A stretch of 64,000 nucleotides of DNA from an uncultured Oscillospiraceae bacterium (GTDB lineage: Bacteria > Bacillota > Clostridia > Oscillospirales > Oscillospiraceae): NCBI GenBank assembly GCA_900763675.1, contig CAAFLE010000104.1, positions 1-64,000 on the forward strand. Reading direction: 5' to 3'. How positions within the stretch are numbered: position 1 is the first letter of the stretch; every line of letters starts with the position of its first letter. A program made the translations under genes and the position numbers. Below the pieces are notes generated by a model. That model searched no databases. It saw only the letters and a list, made by a program, of their open reading frames with translations, and had not been told where the DNA came from. Below are positions 1 to 9,316 of this stretch, piece by piece.

Positions 1-28
1 AATGACCTTGGAAGCGAAGGCTTTTCAG

Positions 29-62
29 GCGGCACAGATTACACTGTGCCGCTTTTGTTTTT
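29..62 (+). terminator. Intrinsic terminator or attenuator ahead of the aro operon
   Basis: A perfect 9-bp stem (29-37 with 44-52) closes a 6-base loop and is followed by TTTTGTTTTT. It either ends an upstream gene outside the window or attenuates the aromatic operon. No T-box sequence or leader peptide is visible in the 28 bases before it, so the two cannot be told apart here. Confidence 0.8.
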
Positions 63-77
63 ATTGGAGGAAAAACC

Positions 78-1082
78 ATGATCGTCATTTTGAAACCCGG
101 CGCTGCCGAAGAAAAGAAAAACCAGCTCGTTGACTGGCTGAAGGAACAGGGATTGCAGATCCACACCTCCGTCGGCGAATATCAGACCATTCTCGGTCTT
201 GTGGGCGACACGAGCCGTGTGGATATGGACCTGATCGCCAGTCTCGGCATCGTCGATTCCGTCAAGCGGGTCACGGAGCCGTTCAAGTGCTGCAACCGCA
301 AGTTCCACCCGGACGACACGATCGTGCAGGTCGGGGACGTGCGCATCGGCGGCGGGAACTTCGTGATGATCGCGGGACCGTGCAGCGTCGAGAGCGAGGA
401 GCAGATCGTCGGCATTGCAAAAGCCGTCAAGGCGTCCGGCGCACATATCCTCCGCGGCGGCGCGTTCAAGCCGCGCACCTCGCCCTATGACTTTCAGGGG
501 CTTGCCGCGACCGGGCTGGAGCTTTTGAAGATCGCCCGGGCGGAGACGGGACTGCCCATCGTTACCGAGATCATGGGGACCTCGGCGCTCGATCTTTTCG
601 CCGATGTGGACGTGATTCAGGTCGGCGCACGCAATATGCAGAATTTTGACCTTCTCAAGGAGCTGGGGAAGCTGCGCAAGCCCATTCTGCTCAAGCGCGG
701 ACTCGCCGCCACGCTCAAGGAGCTTTTGATGAGCGCGGAATACATCATGGCGGGCGGCAACGAGCAGATCATCCTCTGCGAGCGCGGCATCCGCACGTTT
801 GACGATTATACGCGCAACACGCTCGATCTTGCCGCCGTGCCGATGCTCCACGAGCTGACGCACCTGCCGGTCATCGTCGATCCGAGCCATTCGACGGGAC
901 TTGCCCGCATGGTGCGCCCGATGGCGCTCGCCGCCGCTGCCTGCGGCACGGACGGACTGATCGTCGAGGTACACAACGACCCGCTGCACGCGCTGTGCGA
1001 CGGAGCGCAGTCCATCCGCCCGGAGGAATACGACGCGCTGTGCAAGGATGTGAACGCCATCCGCGAGGTGGCAATGCGATGA
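78..1082 (+). CDS. aroF: 3-deoxy-7-phosphoheptulonate (DAHP) synthase, type I-beta
   Basis: Condenses phosphoenolpyruvate with erythrose-4-phosphate, the first committed step of the shikimate pathway, in the cytoplasm. The 334 residues comprise an N-terminal ferredoxin-like regulatory domain (about 1-70, opening MIVILKPGA) and a TIM-barrel catalytic domain with [26 protein letters not shown] and VDPSHSTG, all family hallmarks. The size and N-terminal extension match the Thermotoga/Bacillus type I-beta enzymes, whose extra domain confers feedback control by aromatic amino acids; that control is inferred here. The start has a strong GGAGG site. It is first in the aromatic operon and its TGA overlaps the ATG of tyrA. 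Confidence 0.95.
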   Translation: MIVILKPGAAEEKKNQLVDWLKEQGLQIHTSVGEYQTILGLVGDTSRVDMDLIASLGIVDSVKRVTEPFKCCNRKFHPDDTIVQVGDVRIGGGNFVMIAGPCSVESEEQIVGIAKAVKASGAHILRGGAFKPRTSPYDFQGLAATGLELLKIARAETGLPIVTEIMGTSALDLFADVDVIQVGARNMQNFDLLKELGKLRKPILLKRGLAATLKELLMSAEYIMAGGNEQIILCERGIRTFDDYTRNTLDLAAVPMLHELTHLPVIVDPSHSTGLARMVRPMALAAAACGTDGLIVEVHNDPLHALCDGAQSIRPEEYDALCKDVNAIREVAMR

Positions 1083-1912
1083 CTGTCGGGATCGTAGGTC
1101 TGGGGCTGATCGGCGGCTCGCTCGCCAAGGCGTACCGCGCCCACGGGGCGAGAGTGCTTGCCATGGATACCGATGCCTCCACGCTCTCCTTTGCACAGCT
1201 TGACGGCACGGCGGACGCCGTGCTTTCCCGGGAGAACATTTCCGCGTGCGATCTTGTGCTGATCGCGGTGCGCCCCGGCGCGGCGGTTTCGTATCTCCGG
1301 GAGAACGCGGCGTACATCGCTTCGCATACCGTTGTCATCGACTGCTGCGGCGTGAAGCGCAGCGTGTGCGCCGCGGCGTTCCCGCTCGCAGAGCAATACG
1401 GCTTTTCGTTTCTCGGCGGGCATCCGATGGCGGGCAGCCACCGCGCTGGGTATAAAAACGCCCGCGCCAATCTCTTCCACGGCGCTCCGATGGTGCTTGT
1501 CCCGCCGGAGCGGGACGACATCGCGCTGCTCGCAAAAGCCAAGGAGCTGCTCGCCCCGGCAGAGTTCGGGCGCTTCAGCGTTACGAGCGCCGGGGAGCAT
1601 GACCGCATGATCGCCTTTACCTCGCAGCTGGCGCACATCGTCTCCAACGCCTATGTCAAAAGTCCGACGGCGCAAAGCCACAAGGGCTTTTCGGCGGGCA
1701 GCTATAAGGATCTGACGAGAGTCGCGTGGCTCGATGCGTCCATGTGGGCGGAGCTTTTTCTCGATAACCGCGACAATGTGCTTTTTGAGCTGGACAGTCT
1801 TTCCGACGCGCTCTCCCGCTATCGGGCGGCGGTCGAGGAAAACGATCTCGCATCGCTCACCGCCCTGCTCGAAGAGGGACGGCGGCGCAAGGAGGAAATT
1901 GACGGACGATGA
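1079..1912 (+). CDS. tyrA: Prephenate dehydrogenase
   Basis: Oxidatively decarboxylates prephenate to 4-hydroxyphenylpyruvate with NAD(P)+, the tyrosine branch. The 277-residue protein opens with a Rossmann nucleotide loop, GLGLIGGS at residues 6-13. It carries the family [13 protein letters not shown] segment, whose histidine lies in the active site of known enzymes, and a helical dimerisation region. No ACT domain is present, so it is the short form. The frame stays open upstream to 995, but the ATG at 1079 is chosen because it overlaps the aroF stop (ATGA) and puts the Rossmann fold at the N-terminus. Its own stop overlaps aroB. Confidence 0.93.
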   Translation: MTVGIVGLGLIGGSLAKAYRAHGARVLAMDTDASTLSFAQLDGTADAVLSRENISACDLVLIAVRPGAAVSYLRENAAYIASHTVVIDCCGVKRSVCAAAFPLAEQYGFSFLGGHPMAGSHRAGYKNARANLFHGAPMVLVPPERDDIALLAKAKELLAPAEFGRFSVTSAGEHDRMIAFTSQLAHIVSNAYVKSPTAQSHKGFSAGSYKDLTRVAWLDASMWAELFLDNRDNVLFELDSLSDALSRYRAAVEENDLASLTALLEEGRRRKEEIDGR

Positions 1913-2970
1913 AAACCATCCATATCCGGGCGTCCCGCGAATACGACGTCTGCATCGGCGCGGGGCTGCTCGGCGAATGCGGCGAGCGCATTGCCGCCGC
2001 CGTTCCGGGCGCGGAAAAGGCGGTCGTCTACACCGATACGACGGTATACCCGCTCTATGCCAGGCGCGTGACCGATTCGTTGAAAAATGCGGGCTTTACC
2101 GTGCTGGAGGATTATTTCCTCGCCGGGGAAGGCTCCAAAACGCTCCGCAGCTGGGAGCGTATCCTCCGTTTTCTTGCGGAACACCGCGTGACCCGGAGCG
2201 ACGTTGTTGTCGCGCTCGGCGGCGGCGTCGTCGGCGATATGGTCGGCTTTGCCGCGGCGTGCTACCAGCGCGGCGTCCGTTTCGTGCAGATCCCGACAAC
2301 GCTTCTTGCTGCGGTGGATTCCTCCGTCGGCGGGAAAACGGCGGTCGATCTCCCGATGGGGAAAAACCTTGCCGGCGCGTTCTGGCAGCCGTCGCTCGTG
2401 CTGTGCGACACCGATACGCTGCAAACGCTGCCGCCGCCGGTCTGGCGCGGCGGCTGCGCCGAGATCATCAAATACGGCGTGCTGGACGGGGAAGCGCTGT
2501 TCTCCCGGCTGGAAAAAAGCCTGCCGGACGAAGTATCGGAGGAAATCCTTGCCCGGTGCGTTGAGATCAAGCGCGATATTGTTGCCGGGGATGAGTTTGA
2601 TACCGGCGCACGGCGTCTTCTAAATCTGGGGCATACCGCCGCGCACGCGGCGGAGCTTTTGAGCGATTATTCCCTCTCTCATGGCGACGCCGTGGCGATG
2701 GGGCTGGTATCCATGGCGCGGGCGTGCGCCGTGCGGGGGCTTTGCCCGCCGCAGGACGCCGAACGCATCGAAAATCTTATAAAAAAGTGCGGTCTCCCCG
2801 TTGAGCCGCCGTATCCGGCGCAGACTCTCGGCGAGGCGGCGCTTGCCGATAAAAAGCGTGCCGGGTCGAGCCTTTCGCTCGTCACGATCGAGGGACTGGG
2901 ACGCTGCGCCGTAAAAAAGATCGACGCGGCGGAATACCCCGAATGGCTGCGGCAGGGGGGAGCGCGATGA
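1909..2970 (+). CDS. aroB: 3-dehydroquinate synthase
   Basis: Converts DAHP to 3-dehydroquinate, using NAD+ and a divalent metal in a catalytic cycle. The 353-residue protein has the glycine-rich [12 protein letters not shown] site near residues 103-111, [17 protein letters not shown], and the metal-ligand region [11 protein letters not shown] and [10 protein letters not shown]. Length is normal for the family. ATG at 1909 shares four bases with the tyrA stop and the gene's stop overlaps the aroA start, so translation is probably coupled on both sides. Confidence 0.96.
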   Translation: MKTIHIRASREYDVCIGAGLLGECGERIAAAVPGAEKAVVYTDTTVYPLYARRVTDSLKNAGFTVLEDYFLAGEGSKTLRSWERILRFLAEHRVTRSDVVVALGGGVVGDMVGFAAACYQRGVRFVQIPTTLLAAVDSSVGGKTAVDLPMGKNLAGAFWQPSLVLCDTDTLQTLPPPVWRGGCAEIIKYGVLDGEALFSRLEKSLPDEVSEEILARCVEIKRDIVAGDEFDTGARRLLNLGHTAAHAAELLSDYSLSHGDAVAMGLVSMARACAVRGLCPPQDAERIENLIKKCGLPVEPPYPAQTLGEAALADKKRAGSSLSLVTIEGLGRCAVKKIDAAEYPEWLRQGGAR

Positions 2971-4223
2971 TCTTTACGGTCTCTCCGGGCAGCCGCACCG
3001 GCGCGGTGCGCATCCCGGCGTCCAAGTCGCAGGCGCACCGGCTGCTCATCTGCGCCGCGCTCGGAAAGCGCCCGGTATCCCTGCGCTGCGACGCGCTCAA
3101 CGCCGACATCCTTGCCACGGTCGAATGTCTCCGCGCTCTCGGCGCGGACATTGTATGGACGGAAGGGGCGCTGCGCGTCAAGCCGATCCGGACGGTGCCG
3201 GACGCGCTCTGCACGCTGCCCTGCGGCGAGAGCGGCTCAACGCTGCGGTTTTTGCTGCCCGTCGCCGGCGCTCTCGGGGCAAACGCCGTGTTTCTCCGCG
3301 AGGGTCGGCTGCCCGAGCGTCCGCTCGAGCCGCTGCTGGGCGAGCTTTCGCACGGCGGAATGTCCTTCCGGGAGGACGGGGCGCGGCTTTTCTGCTCCGG
3401 GGCGCTCTCGCCCGGCAGCTACACGCTCCCCGGCAACATTTCTTCGCAGTATATTACCGCCATGCTGCTCGCCCTGCCGCTTCTTCCCGGGGACAGCACG
3501 CTTGCCGTGACCGGAAAGCGCGAGAGCGAGGGCTACATCGCCATAACGGAGGACGCGCTGGCGGAGAGCGGCGTCCGGTTTATAAAATCCCGCGCCGGGT
3601 ATGATATTCCCGGCGGACAGACCTACGCGCTGCCCGGCGAGACCGAGATCGAGGGCGACTATTCCTCGGCGGCGTTTTTCCTCTGCATGGGGGCGCTCTC
3701 CCGCGGCGGCATTACCGTTTCGGGGCTTCGCGCCGCCTCCTCGCAGGGCGACCGCGCCGTGCTGGACATTCTCCGCATGATGGGCGCGTCGGTGGAGGAA
3801 ACGGCGGCGGGCGTTTCGGTGCGCCGCGGCGCTCTGCGCGGCTGCGTGATCGACGCTGCGCCCGTCCCCGATCTTATTCCGGCGCTTTGTTCGCTTGCCG
3901 CCGCCTGCGAGGGGGAGACGCACGTGGTAAACGCGGCGCGGCTTCGTCTCAAGGAATCCGACCGGCTCGCAACAAGCGCGGCGATGCTCGCCGCGCTCGG
4001 CGCGGATGTAACGGAGCTGCCGGACGGGCTGATCGTCCGCGGGGGAACGCTGCGCGGCGGCGCAGTGAGCGCCTTCGGCGACCACCGCATTGCCATGGCG
4101 GCGGCGGTGGCGGCGTGCGCGTGCAAAGCGCCCGTCGAAATTGACGGCTGGGAATGCACCGCCAAATCGTATCCGCGCTTTCGAGAGGATTTTGAAGCAC
4201 TGACAAAGGAGGAGACGCCGTGA
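2967..4223 (+). CDS. aroA: 5-enolpyruvylshikimate-3-phosphate (EPSP) synthase
   Basis: Transfers the enolpyruvyl group of PEP to shikimate-3-phosphate. The 418-residue protein shows the substrate-binding SKSQAHR near the start, the GESGSTLRFLLP motif, LKESDRLA, and FGDHRIAMA near the C-terminus, the expected order for both inside-out barrel domains. The frame is open from 2943, but the ATG at 2967 forms a 4-base overlap with the aroB stop and begins with the usual N-terminus. Its stop overlaps the GTG start of aroC. Confidence 0.95.
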   Translation: MIFTVSPGSRTGAVRIPASKSQAHRLLICAALGKRPVSLRCDALNADILATVECLRALGADIVWTEGALRVKPIRTVPDALCTLPCGESGSTLRFLLPVAGALGANAVFLREGRLPERPLEPLLGELSHGGMSFREDGARLFCSGALSPGSYTLPGNISSQYITAMLLALPLLPGDSTLAVTGKRESEGYIAITEDALAESGVRFIKSRAGYDIPGGQTYALPGETEIEGDYSSAAFFLCMGALSRGGITVSGLRAASSQGDRAVLDILRMMGASVEETAAGVSVRRGALRGCVIDAAPVPDLIPALCSLAAACEGETHVVNAARLRLKESDRLATSAAMLAALGADVTELPDGLIVRGGTLRGGAVSAFGDHRIAMAAAVAACACKAPVEIDGWECTAKSYPRFREDFEALTKEETP

Positions 4224-5287
4224 GCCATCTGGGAGAAAGCTTTCGCATCACGATCTTCGGCGCGTCGCACGGAGAAGCCGTCGGCGTCGTTATGGAGGGG
4301 CTGCCCGTCGGCTTCGCCATCGACCGGGAGGAGCTGGAAGCGTTCCTCGCCCGGCGTGCGCCGGGACGCGGCGCGTTTGCCACGGCGCGAAAGGAGACCG
4401 ACACACCGGTATTCCTGAGCGGCGTGAAAAACGGCGTGACGTGCGGCGGCGCGGTCACGGCGGTCATCCGAAATTCCGACGCCCACCCCGGCGATTACGA
4501 CGCGCTGCGCCATACCCCGCGCCCCGGTCATGCGGACTTCACTGCCCGCATCAAGGACGGGGAGAGCGTTGATCTCTCCGGCGGCGGACGCTTTTCCGGG
4601 CGGCTCACCGCACCGCTGTGCGTCGCCGGCGGCATTGCCATGCAGCTTTTGGAGCGGCGCGGCATCCGCATCGTTTCGCACATCGCCTCGATCGCCGGCG
4701 TCGCCGACGAGGGGCTTTTCCCGGCATCGACGCTCGGAAAGCCGTTTCCGACACTCAGCGAGAAGCGCGGCGAGAAAATGCTCGACGCCATTGCCAAAGC
4801 CCGCGCCGACGGCGACAGCGTCGGCGGCATTGTGGAATGCGCCGTGCTGGGCGTCCCGGCGGGACTGGGCGACGCGCTGTTCGACGGCGTGGAGAGCCGC
4901 CTTTCCGCCGCGCTGTTCGGCATTCCGGCGGTAAAGGGCGTGGAGTTCGGCGCGGGCTTCGGCTCGGCGGCGCTGCGCGGCAGCGAGAATAACGACGCCT
5001 TTGTGCTGCGCGGCGGAAAGATCGTCACCGAGACGAACCGCTGCGGCGGCATTCTCGGCGGCATCACGACGGGGTCTCCGCTCGTGTTCCGCGTCGGCTT
5101 CAAGCCGACGCCGTCCATTGCCCGGCGGCAGCGCACGGTCGATACCGCCGACATGCGCGAAACCGTGATCGAAATCGGCGGCAGGCACGATCCCTGCATC
5201 GTGCCGCGGGCGGTCCCGTGCGTGGAAGCCGCCGCCGCCGTCGTAATCTACGATATGATCTGCTCGGAAGGAGAGAGAAAGCCATGA
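4220..5287 (+). CDS. aroC: Chorismate synthase
   Basis: Eliminates phosphate from EPSP to give chorismate, using reduced FMN that is not consumed. The 355-residue product begins MSHLGESFRITIFGASHGE, followed by RPGHADFTA and SGGGRFSGRLTAP, and ends with RRQRTVDT and GRHDPCIVPRAVP; all are signature segments. The start is GTG at 4220, overlapping the aroA TGA and preceded by AAAGGAGG at about 4205. No flavin reductase domain is fused, so reduced FMN must come from elsewhere in the cell. Confidence 0.96.
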   Translation: MSHLGESFRITIFGASHGEAVGVVMEGLPVGFAIDREELEAFLARRAPGRGAFATARKETDTPVFLSGVKNGVTCGGAVTAVIRNSDAHPGDYDALRHTPRPGHADFTARIKDGESVDLSGGGRFSGRLTAPLCVAGGIAMQLLERRGIRIVSHIASIAGVADEGLFPASTLGKPFPTLSEKRGEKMLDAIAKARADGDSVGGIVECAVLGVPAGLGDALFDGVESRLSAALFGIPAVKGVEFGAGFGSAALRGSENNDAFVLRGGKIVTETNRCGGILGGITTGSPLVFRVGFKPTPSIARRQRTVDTADMRETVIEIGGRHDPCIVPRAVPCVEAAAAVVIYDMICSEGERKP

Positions 5288-6426
5288 ATATGGAAGAACT
5301 GCGCGGCAAAATCGACGCCGTGGACGAGGAGCTGCTGCGGGCCTTTACCGAGCGCATGGACATTGCCGGGGACATCGCCCGCTATAAGGCGGAACACGGT
5401 CTCCCGGTGCTGGACGAGCAGCGGGAGCGGCAGAAGCTCTTTGCCGTCGGCGAAAAGGTGCCGGAGGAGCTGCAAAGCTATGCCGTGTCGCTCTATTCGC
5501 TTCTCTTCGAGCTGAGCCGCAGCCGCCAGAACCGCCTGCTGCACAGCGAAAGCCCGCTTACCGCGGCGATCCGCGGCGCGATCGGGAATACGCCGCCGCT
5601 CTTCCCGGAGAGAGCCGCCGTTGCCTGTCAGGGTGTGGAAGGCTCCAACTCCCAGATCGCGTGCGAGCGGCTGTTCCGCGTGCCGAACGAGCTGTTCTTT
5701 TCGAGCTTCGACGCGGTGTTCAACGCCATCGAAAAGGGGCTGTGCCGCTACGGCGTGCTGCCCATCGAAAACAGCACCGCCGGGTCGGTGAACGCGGTGT
5801 ACGATCTTATGATGCGCCACCATTTCCACATTGTCCGCTCGGTGCGCGTGAAGATCGACCACAATCTGCTCGCCCGTCCGGGCGCGAAGCTCTCCGGCAT
5901 CCGCGAGGTGTATTCGCACGAGCAGGCGCTCAACCAGTGCGGCAGATTTTTGCAGTCGCTCGGAAACGTAAAGCTCATCACGTGCGAAAATACGGCGATG
6001 GCGGCAAAGCTCGTCGCCGAGTCCGGCAGAGACGATGTTGCGGCGCTCTCCACCCGCTCGTGCGAGCGGCTTTACGGTCTTTCGTGCCTTGCCGACTCCG
6101 TGCAGGATACGGGCAACAACTATACGCGCTTCATCTGCATCACGCGGGATCTGGAAATCTATCCCGGCGCGGACCGGACGAGCCTTATGATGACGCTGCG
6201 CCATGAACCCGGCTCGCTCTACAAGGTCCTCTCGCGCTTCTATGCGCTCGGCATCAACCTGACGAAGCTCGAAAGCCGTCCTCTGCCGGAGCGGAATTTT
6301 GAGTTTATGTTCTATTTTGATCTGGAAAACCCGGTGTACGACCCCGCATTCCTCCAGCTCATGGGCGAGCTTGGCGGCATCAGCGAGGAATATACCTATC
6401 TTGGAAGTTATAGTGAGGTAATTTGA
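5284..6426 (+). CDS. pheA: Bifunctional chorismate mutase / prephenate dehydratase
   Basis: Makes phenylpyruvate from chorismate via prephenate. In the 380 residues, about 1-85 form an AroQ-type chorismate mutase (LRGKIDAVDEELLRAFTER), followed by the prephenate dehydratase domain (VACQGVEGSNSQ, LPIENSTAGSVNAVYDLM, SHEQALNQC, NNYTRF). A C-terminal ACT domain (LRHEPGSLYKVLSRF and LESRPLPERNFEF) is where phenylalanine binds in relatives, so feedback inhibition is likely. The frame runs open from 5218, but ATG 5284 follows GGAAGGAGAG and overlaps the aroC stop. Confidence 0.95.
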   Translation: MNMEELRGKIDAVDEELLRAFTERMDIAGDIARYKAEHGLPVLDEQRERQKLFAVGEKVPEELQSYAVSLYSLLFELSRSRQNRLLHSESPLTAAIRGAIGNTPPLFPERAAVACQGVEGSNSQIACERLFRVPNELFFSSFDAVFNAIEKGLCRYGVLPIENSTAGSVNAVYDLMMRHHFHIVRSVRVKIDHNLLARPGAKLSGIREVYSHEQALNQCGRFLQSLGNVKLITCENTAMAAKLVAESGRDDVAALSTRSCERLYGLSCLADSVQDTGNNYTRFICITRDLEIYPGADRTSLMMTLRHEPGSLYKVLSRFYALGINLTKLESRPLPERNFEFMFYFDLENPVYDPAFLQLMGELGGISEEYTYLGSYSEVI

Positions 6427-6427
6427 C

Positions 6428-7651
6428 ATGATGCATTGCGGACTTCTCGGACAAAAACTCAGCCACAGCTATTCCCCCGCCATCCACGCTTCTCTCGGCG
6501 ATTACAAGTATAAGCTTTATGAAACCGAGCCGGGCGACGTGGAAGCCTTCCTGCGCGGCGGCAGCTTCGACGCGCTGAACGTTACGATCCCCTACAAGAA
6601 ACGCGCCGCCGCGCTCTGCGATGAGCTTTCCGAAACGGCGCGTGCCATCGGCAGCGTCAATACGATCGTCCGCCGCCCGGACGGCACGCTCTACGGCGAC
6701 AATACGGACGTATACGGCTTTGAGGAGCTGCTGCGCCGCGCCGTATTCTCTCCGCGCTCGAAAAAGGTTCTGGTCCTCGGCAGCGGCGGGGCGTCCGCCG
6801 CGGTGGTGTATGCGCTGAAGAAAATGCAGGCGGAGGAGGTCGTCGTCGTTTCCCGCGAGGGAAAGGACAACTACTCCAATCTCTCCTGCCACACGGACGC
6901 GGAGATGATCGTGAACACGACGCCGGTCGGAATGTATCCGCACAACGGCGAGTCGGTCATCGACCTGCTGCGCTTTCCGAACTGCCGCGCCGTCGTCGAT
7001 CTCATCTATAACCCGGTGCGCACGGCGCTTCTGCTGCAAGCGGAGGAACTGAACATTCCGTATGCCAACGGCATGGTCATGCTCGCCGCGCAGGCGATCC
7101 GTTCGAGCGAGATATTCACCGGCAAAAAAGCGCCCGACGGCGCACTGGAACGCGCCATCGACCTTGTGAAGAGCAAAACGATGAACATCGTCCTCATCGG
7201 TATGCCCGGCTGCGGCAAGTCCGCCGTGGCGGAAGCGCTCGGCAAGGCGCTCGGCCGCGAGGTGCTGGATACCGACGCCTATATCGAAACGCACACCGGC
7301 TTCACGCCCGAGCAGCTCATCACCATGCAGGGTGAATCGGCGTTCCGCACGCACGAAACGGAAGCCGTCCGCGAGCTGGGCAGCGCCTTCGGCGCGATCG
7401 TCGCCACCGGCGGCGGCGCGGTGCTGCACGAGGAAAACTATGCCCCCCTCCACCAGAACGGCGTCATTTTCTGGCTGCGCCGCGATCTTGACAAGCTCGA
7501 GCGCGACGGGCGTCCGCTCTCCCGGGCGGGCAATCTCAACGCCATGTATGAAATGCGCGAGAAGCGCTATCTCCGCTTTGCGGACTATATCATCGACAAC
7601 AACCGCTCGCTCGAGGACACCGTGGAGGACATCCGCAAGGTGATTTTATGA
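6428..7651 (+). CDS. aroE-aroK: Fused shikimate dehydrogenase / shikimate kinase
   Basis: One 407-residue polypeptide covers two consecutive steps. Residues about 1-250 are AroE, reducing 3-dehydroshikimate with NADPH: SHSYSPAIHASL, NVTIPYKK with the catalytic Lys, VLGSGGASAAV as nucleotide fold, NTTPVGMYP and NGMVMLAAQA. Residues about 251-407 are shikimate kinase: the P-loop GMPGCGKS, then DTDAYIE and ATGGGAVL. The join is in frame with no stop or start signal. Two ATGs stand in tandem (6428 and 6431); either may be used. It lies one base after pheA, and its stop overlaps aroQ. The fusion is recorded in some Firmicutes but is not the common arrangement. Confidence 0.93.
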   Translation: MMHCGLLGQKLSHSYSPAIHASLGDYKYKLYETEPGDVEAFLRGGSFDALNVTIPYKKRAAALCDELSETARAIGSVNTIVRRPDGTLYGDNTDVYGFEELLRRAVFSPRSKKVLVLGSGGASAAVVYALKKMQAEEVVVVSREGKDNYSNLSCHTDAEMIVNTTPVGMYPHNGESVIDLLRFPNCRAVVDLIYNPVRTALLLQAEELNIPYANGMVMLAAQAIRSSEIFTGKKAPDGALERAIDLVKSKTMNIVLIGMPGCGKSAVAEALGKALGREVLDTDAYIETHTGFTPEQLITMQGESAFRTHETEAVRELGSAFGAIVATGGGAVLHEENYAPLHQNGVIFWLRRDLDKLERDGRPLSRAGNLNAMYEMREKRYLRFADYIIDNNRSLEDTVEDIRKVIL

Positions 7652-8085
7652 AGCTGCTCGTCATTAACGGTCCAAACCTCAATCTGCTCGGCGTGCGCGA
7701 GCCGGAGCTGTACGGAAAGCGCGATTTTGCCGCGCTCGAAGCGTTCATCCGCGAATCCTGCCGGGAATACGGCGCCGAGTGCGAGCTGTTCCAGTCCAAT
7801 CACGAGGGCGCCATCGTCGATGCCATCCAGTCCGCTCTCGGGCGGATGGATGGCATCGTCATCAACCCCGCGGCGTATACGCACACGAGCGTCGCCATTC
7901 TCGACGCGCTCAAGGCGGTAGCGCTGCCGGCGGTGGAGGTGCATCTTACGGACATCAACGGGCGCGAGAGCTTCCGGCACGTGTCCTATGCGGGTATGGC
8001 GTGCGAAAAGACGTTTGCCGGTCTGGGCTTTGAGGGCTACCGGCAGGCGGTCGCGTATCTTGTGAATCGAGGAAAAGAGAAATGA
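7648..8085 (+). CDS. aroQ: Type II 3-dehydroquinate dehydratase
   Basis: Dehydrates 3-dehydroquinate to 3-dehydroshikimate by trans elimination. The 145-residue protein is the normal size of the dodecameric type II enzyme and shows NGPNLNLLGVREPELYG, with the flexible-loop region, FQSNHEGAIVD, NPAAYTHTS and VEVHLTDINGRE. The ATG overlaps the stop of the aroE-aroK fusion and its TGA overlaps the next start. With it, every enzyme from DAHP to chorismate is present in this operon. Confidence 0.96.
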   Translation: MKLLVINGPNLNLLGVREPELYGKRDFAALEAFIRESCREYGAECELFQSNHEGAIVDAIQSALGRMDGIVINPAAYTHTSVAILDALKAVALPAVEVHLTDINGRESFRHVSYAGMACEKTFAGLGFEGYRQAVAYLVNRGKEK

Positions 8086-9275
8086 TCCCATCCGAGGTAT
8101 ATGCCCTCGGCGCGACCGGCAACCCCATCCGGGAGATCGCCGATTACGCCATGGCACGCGCCGGGATCGTCGGCGCGGAAAATGTGTACGATTTCAGCAT
8201 CGGCTCGCCGAGCATCGCGCCGCCGCCGTCCGTGCAGGCAGAGGCGCTGCGCCTTCTGCGGGACGTCCCTGCCACGCAGCTGCACGCCTACAGCCCCGAC
8301 CAGGGACTGCCGGAGGTGCGAAAGGCGGTGGCGGACTATCTCAACGGCGCGTTCTCCATGACGTATGCGCCGGAGGATATTTATATGACGAGCGGCGCGT
8401 CCGCCGCGCTTGCCATCGTGTGCCGGGCGCTGCTCTCGCCGGGCGACGAGTGCATAACGCTCACGCCGTATTTCTCGGAATACCGCACCTATACCGAAGC
8501 CGCCGGCGGCGTCATGCGCGAGGTGCCGTCCGAGCCGGACACGTTCCAGCTCGACTATGCGGCGTTTGCCGCAGCGGTGAACGAGAAAACGTGGCTCGTT
8601 ATTTTAAACTCTCCGAACAATCCCTCCGGCGTCGTGCTGGGGGAGAAAAGTCTGCGGAAGATCGCCGCGCTGCTCACGGAGCGCTCTGAGCGGTACGGCC
8701 ATCCCATCTACATCCTTGCCGACGAGCCGTACCGCGATCTCGTCTACGACGGCGACGCGGTGCCGTACATCCCGAGCCTGTATACCGATACGCTCTACTG
8801 CTATTCGTTCAGCAAGTCGCTCTCGCTGCCGGGCGAGCGCGTCGGCTATATCGCCGTGCCGCCGGAGAGCCGCGAGCGGATCGCGCTTCGCGCCGCCGTG
8901 TCCGGAGCGGGGCGGATGCTGGGGTATGTGTGTGCCCCGGTATTCTTTCAGCGCGTGTGCGCCGCCGCTCTCGGACAGACGGGCGAGCTGCGCGAGTATA
9001 AGAAAAACCGCGATCTCATTTATGAAGGACTGACCTCGCTCGGCTTTTCCTGCGCCAAGCCGCAGGGGGCGTTTTACCTCTTCATAAAAACGCCGGAGGA
9101 CGACCGCGCCTTCTGCAAAAAAGCCATGACGCACGACATTCTTCTCGTCCCGGGCGATGATTTCGCCTGTCCGGGATACGCCCGGCTCGCCTACTGCGTG
9201 CCGGAGGAACGGCTGCGCCGCTCGCTCGGCGCGTTCGCCGCCCTCGCCGCCGAATACGGTCTGAAAGCTGAATAA
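8082..9275 (+). CDS. PLP-dependent aminotransferase class I, probably aromatic
   Basis: This is a 397-residue fold-type I aminotransferase. It has the YDFSIGSPS N-terminal segment, ILNSPNNPSG, the DEPYRDLVYDG block that contacts the pyridine ring, and SFSKSLSLPGERVGY with the Schiff-base lysine. Its place as last gene of an operon that already makes phenylpyruvate and hydroxyphenylpyruvate suggests it transaminates these to Phe and Tyr; that is inference, since family members also accept aspartate and others. ATG overlaps the aroQ stop. A strong hairpin follows the gene. Confidence 0.88.
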   Translation: MIPSEVYALGATGNPIREIADYAMARAGIVGAENVYDFSIGSPSIAPPPSVQAEALRLLRDVPATQLHAYSPDQGLPEVRKAVADYLNGAFSMTYAPEDIYMTSGASAALAIVCRALLSPGDECITLTPYFSEYRTYTEAAGGVMREVPSEPDTFQLDYAAFAAAVNEKTWLVILNSPNNPSGVVLGEKSLRKIAALLTERSERYGHPIYILADEPYRDLVYDGDAVPYIPSLYTDTLYCYSFSKSLSLPGERVGYIAVPPESRERIALRAAVSGAGRMLGYVCAPVFFQRVCAAALGQTGELREYKKNRDLIYEGLTSLGFSCAKPQGAFYLFIKTPEDDRAFCKKAMTHDILLVPGDDFACPGYARLAYCVPEERLRRSLGAFAALAAEYGLKAE

Positions 9276-9279
9276 ACGA

Positions 9280-9314
9280 GATCCCCGCCGTTTTCAAACG
9301 GCGGGGATCCATTT
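9280..9314. terminator. Shared terminator between convergent genes
   Basis: A perfect 11-bp stem (9280-9290 with 9299-9309), rich in C and G, encloses an 8-base loop, followed by CATTTTGTT on the plus strand. It lies between the end of the aromatic operon and the end of the convergent helicase gene, so it probably serves both. Confidence 0.75.
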
Positions 9315-9316
9315 TG

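Noticed and set aside
1..77. T-box riboswitch before aroF
   Set aside because: Only 77 bases are available and no T-box consensus sequence is seen; just a hairpin with a U-run.
39..1196. Long open frames opposite aroF, aroA, aroC, guaB, hydA, hydB and others
   Set aside because: They follow from high GC and codon bias of the real genes; their products are low-complexity Arg/Ala/His-rich, lack motifs and ribosome sites.
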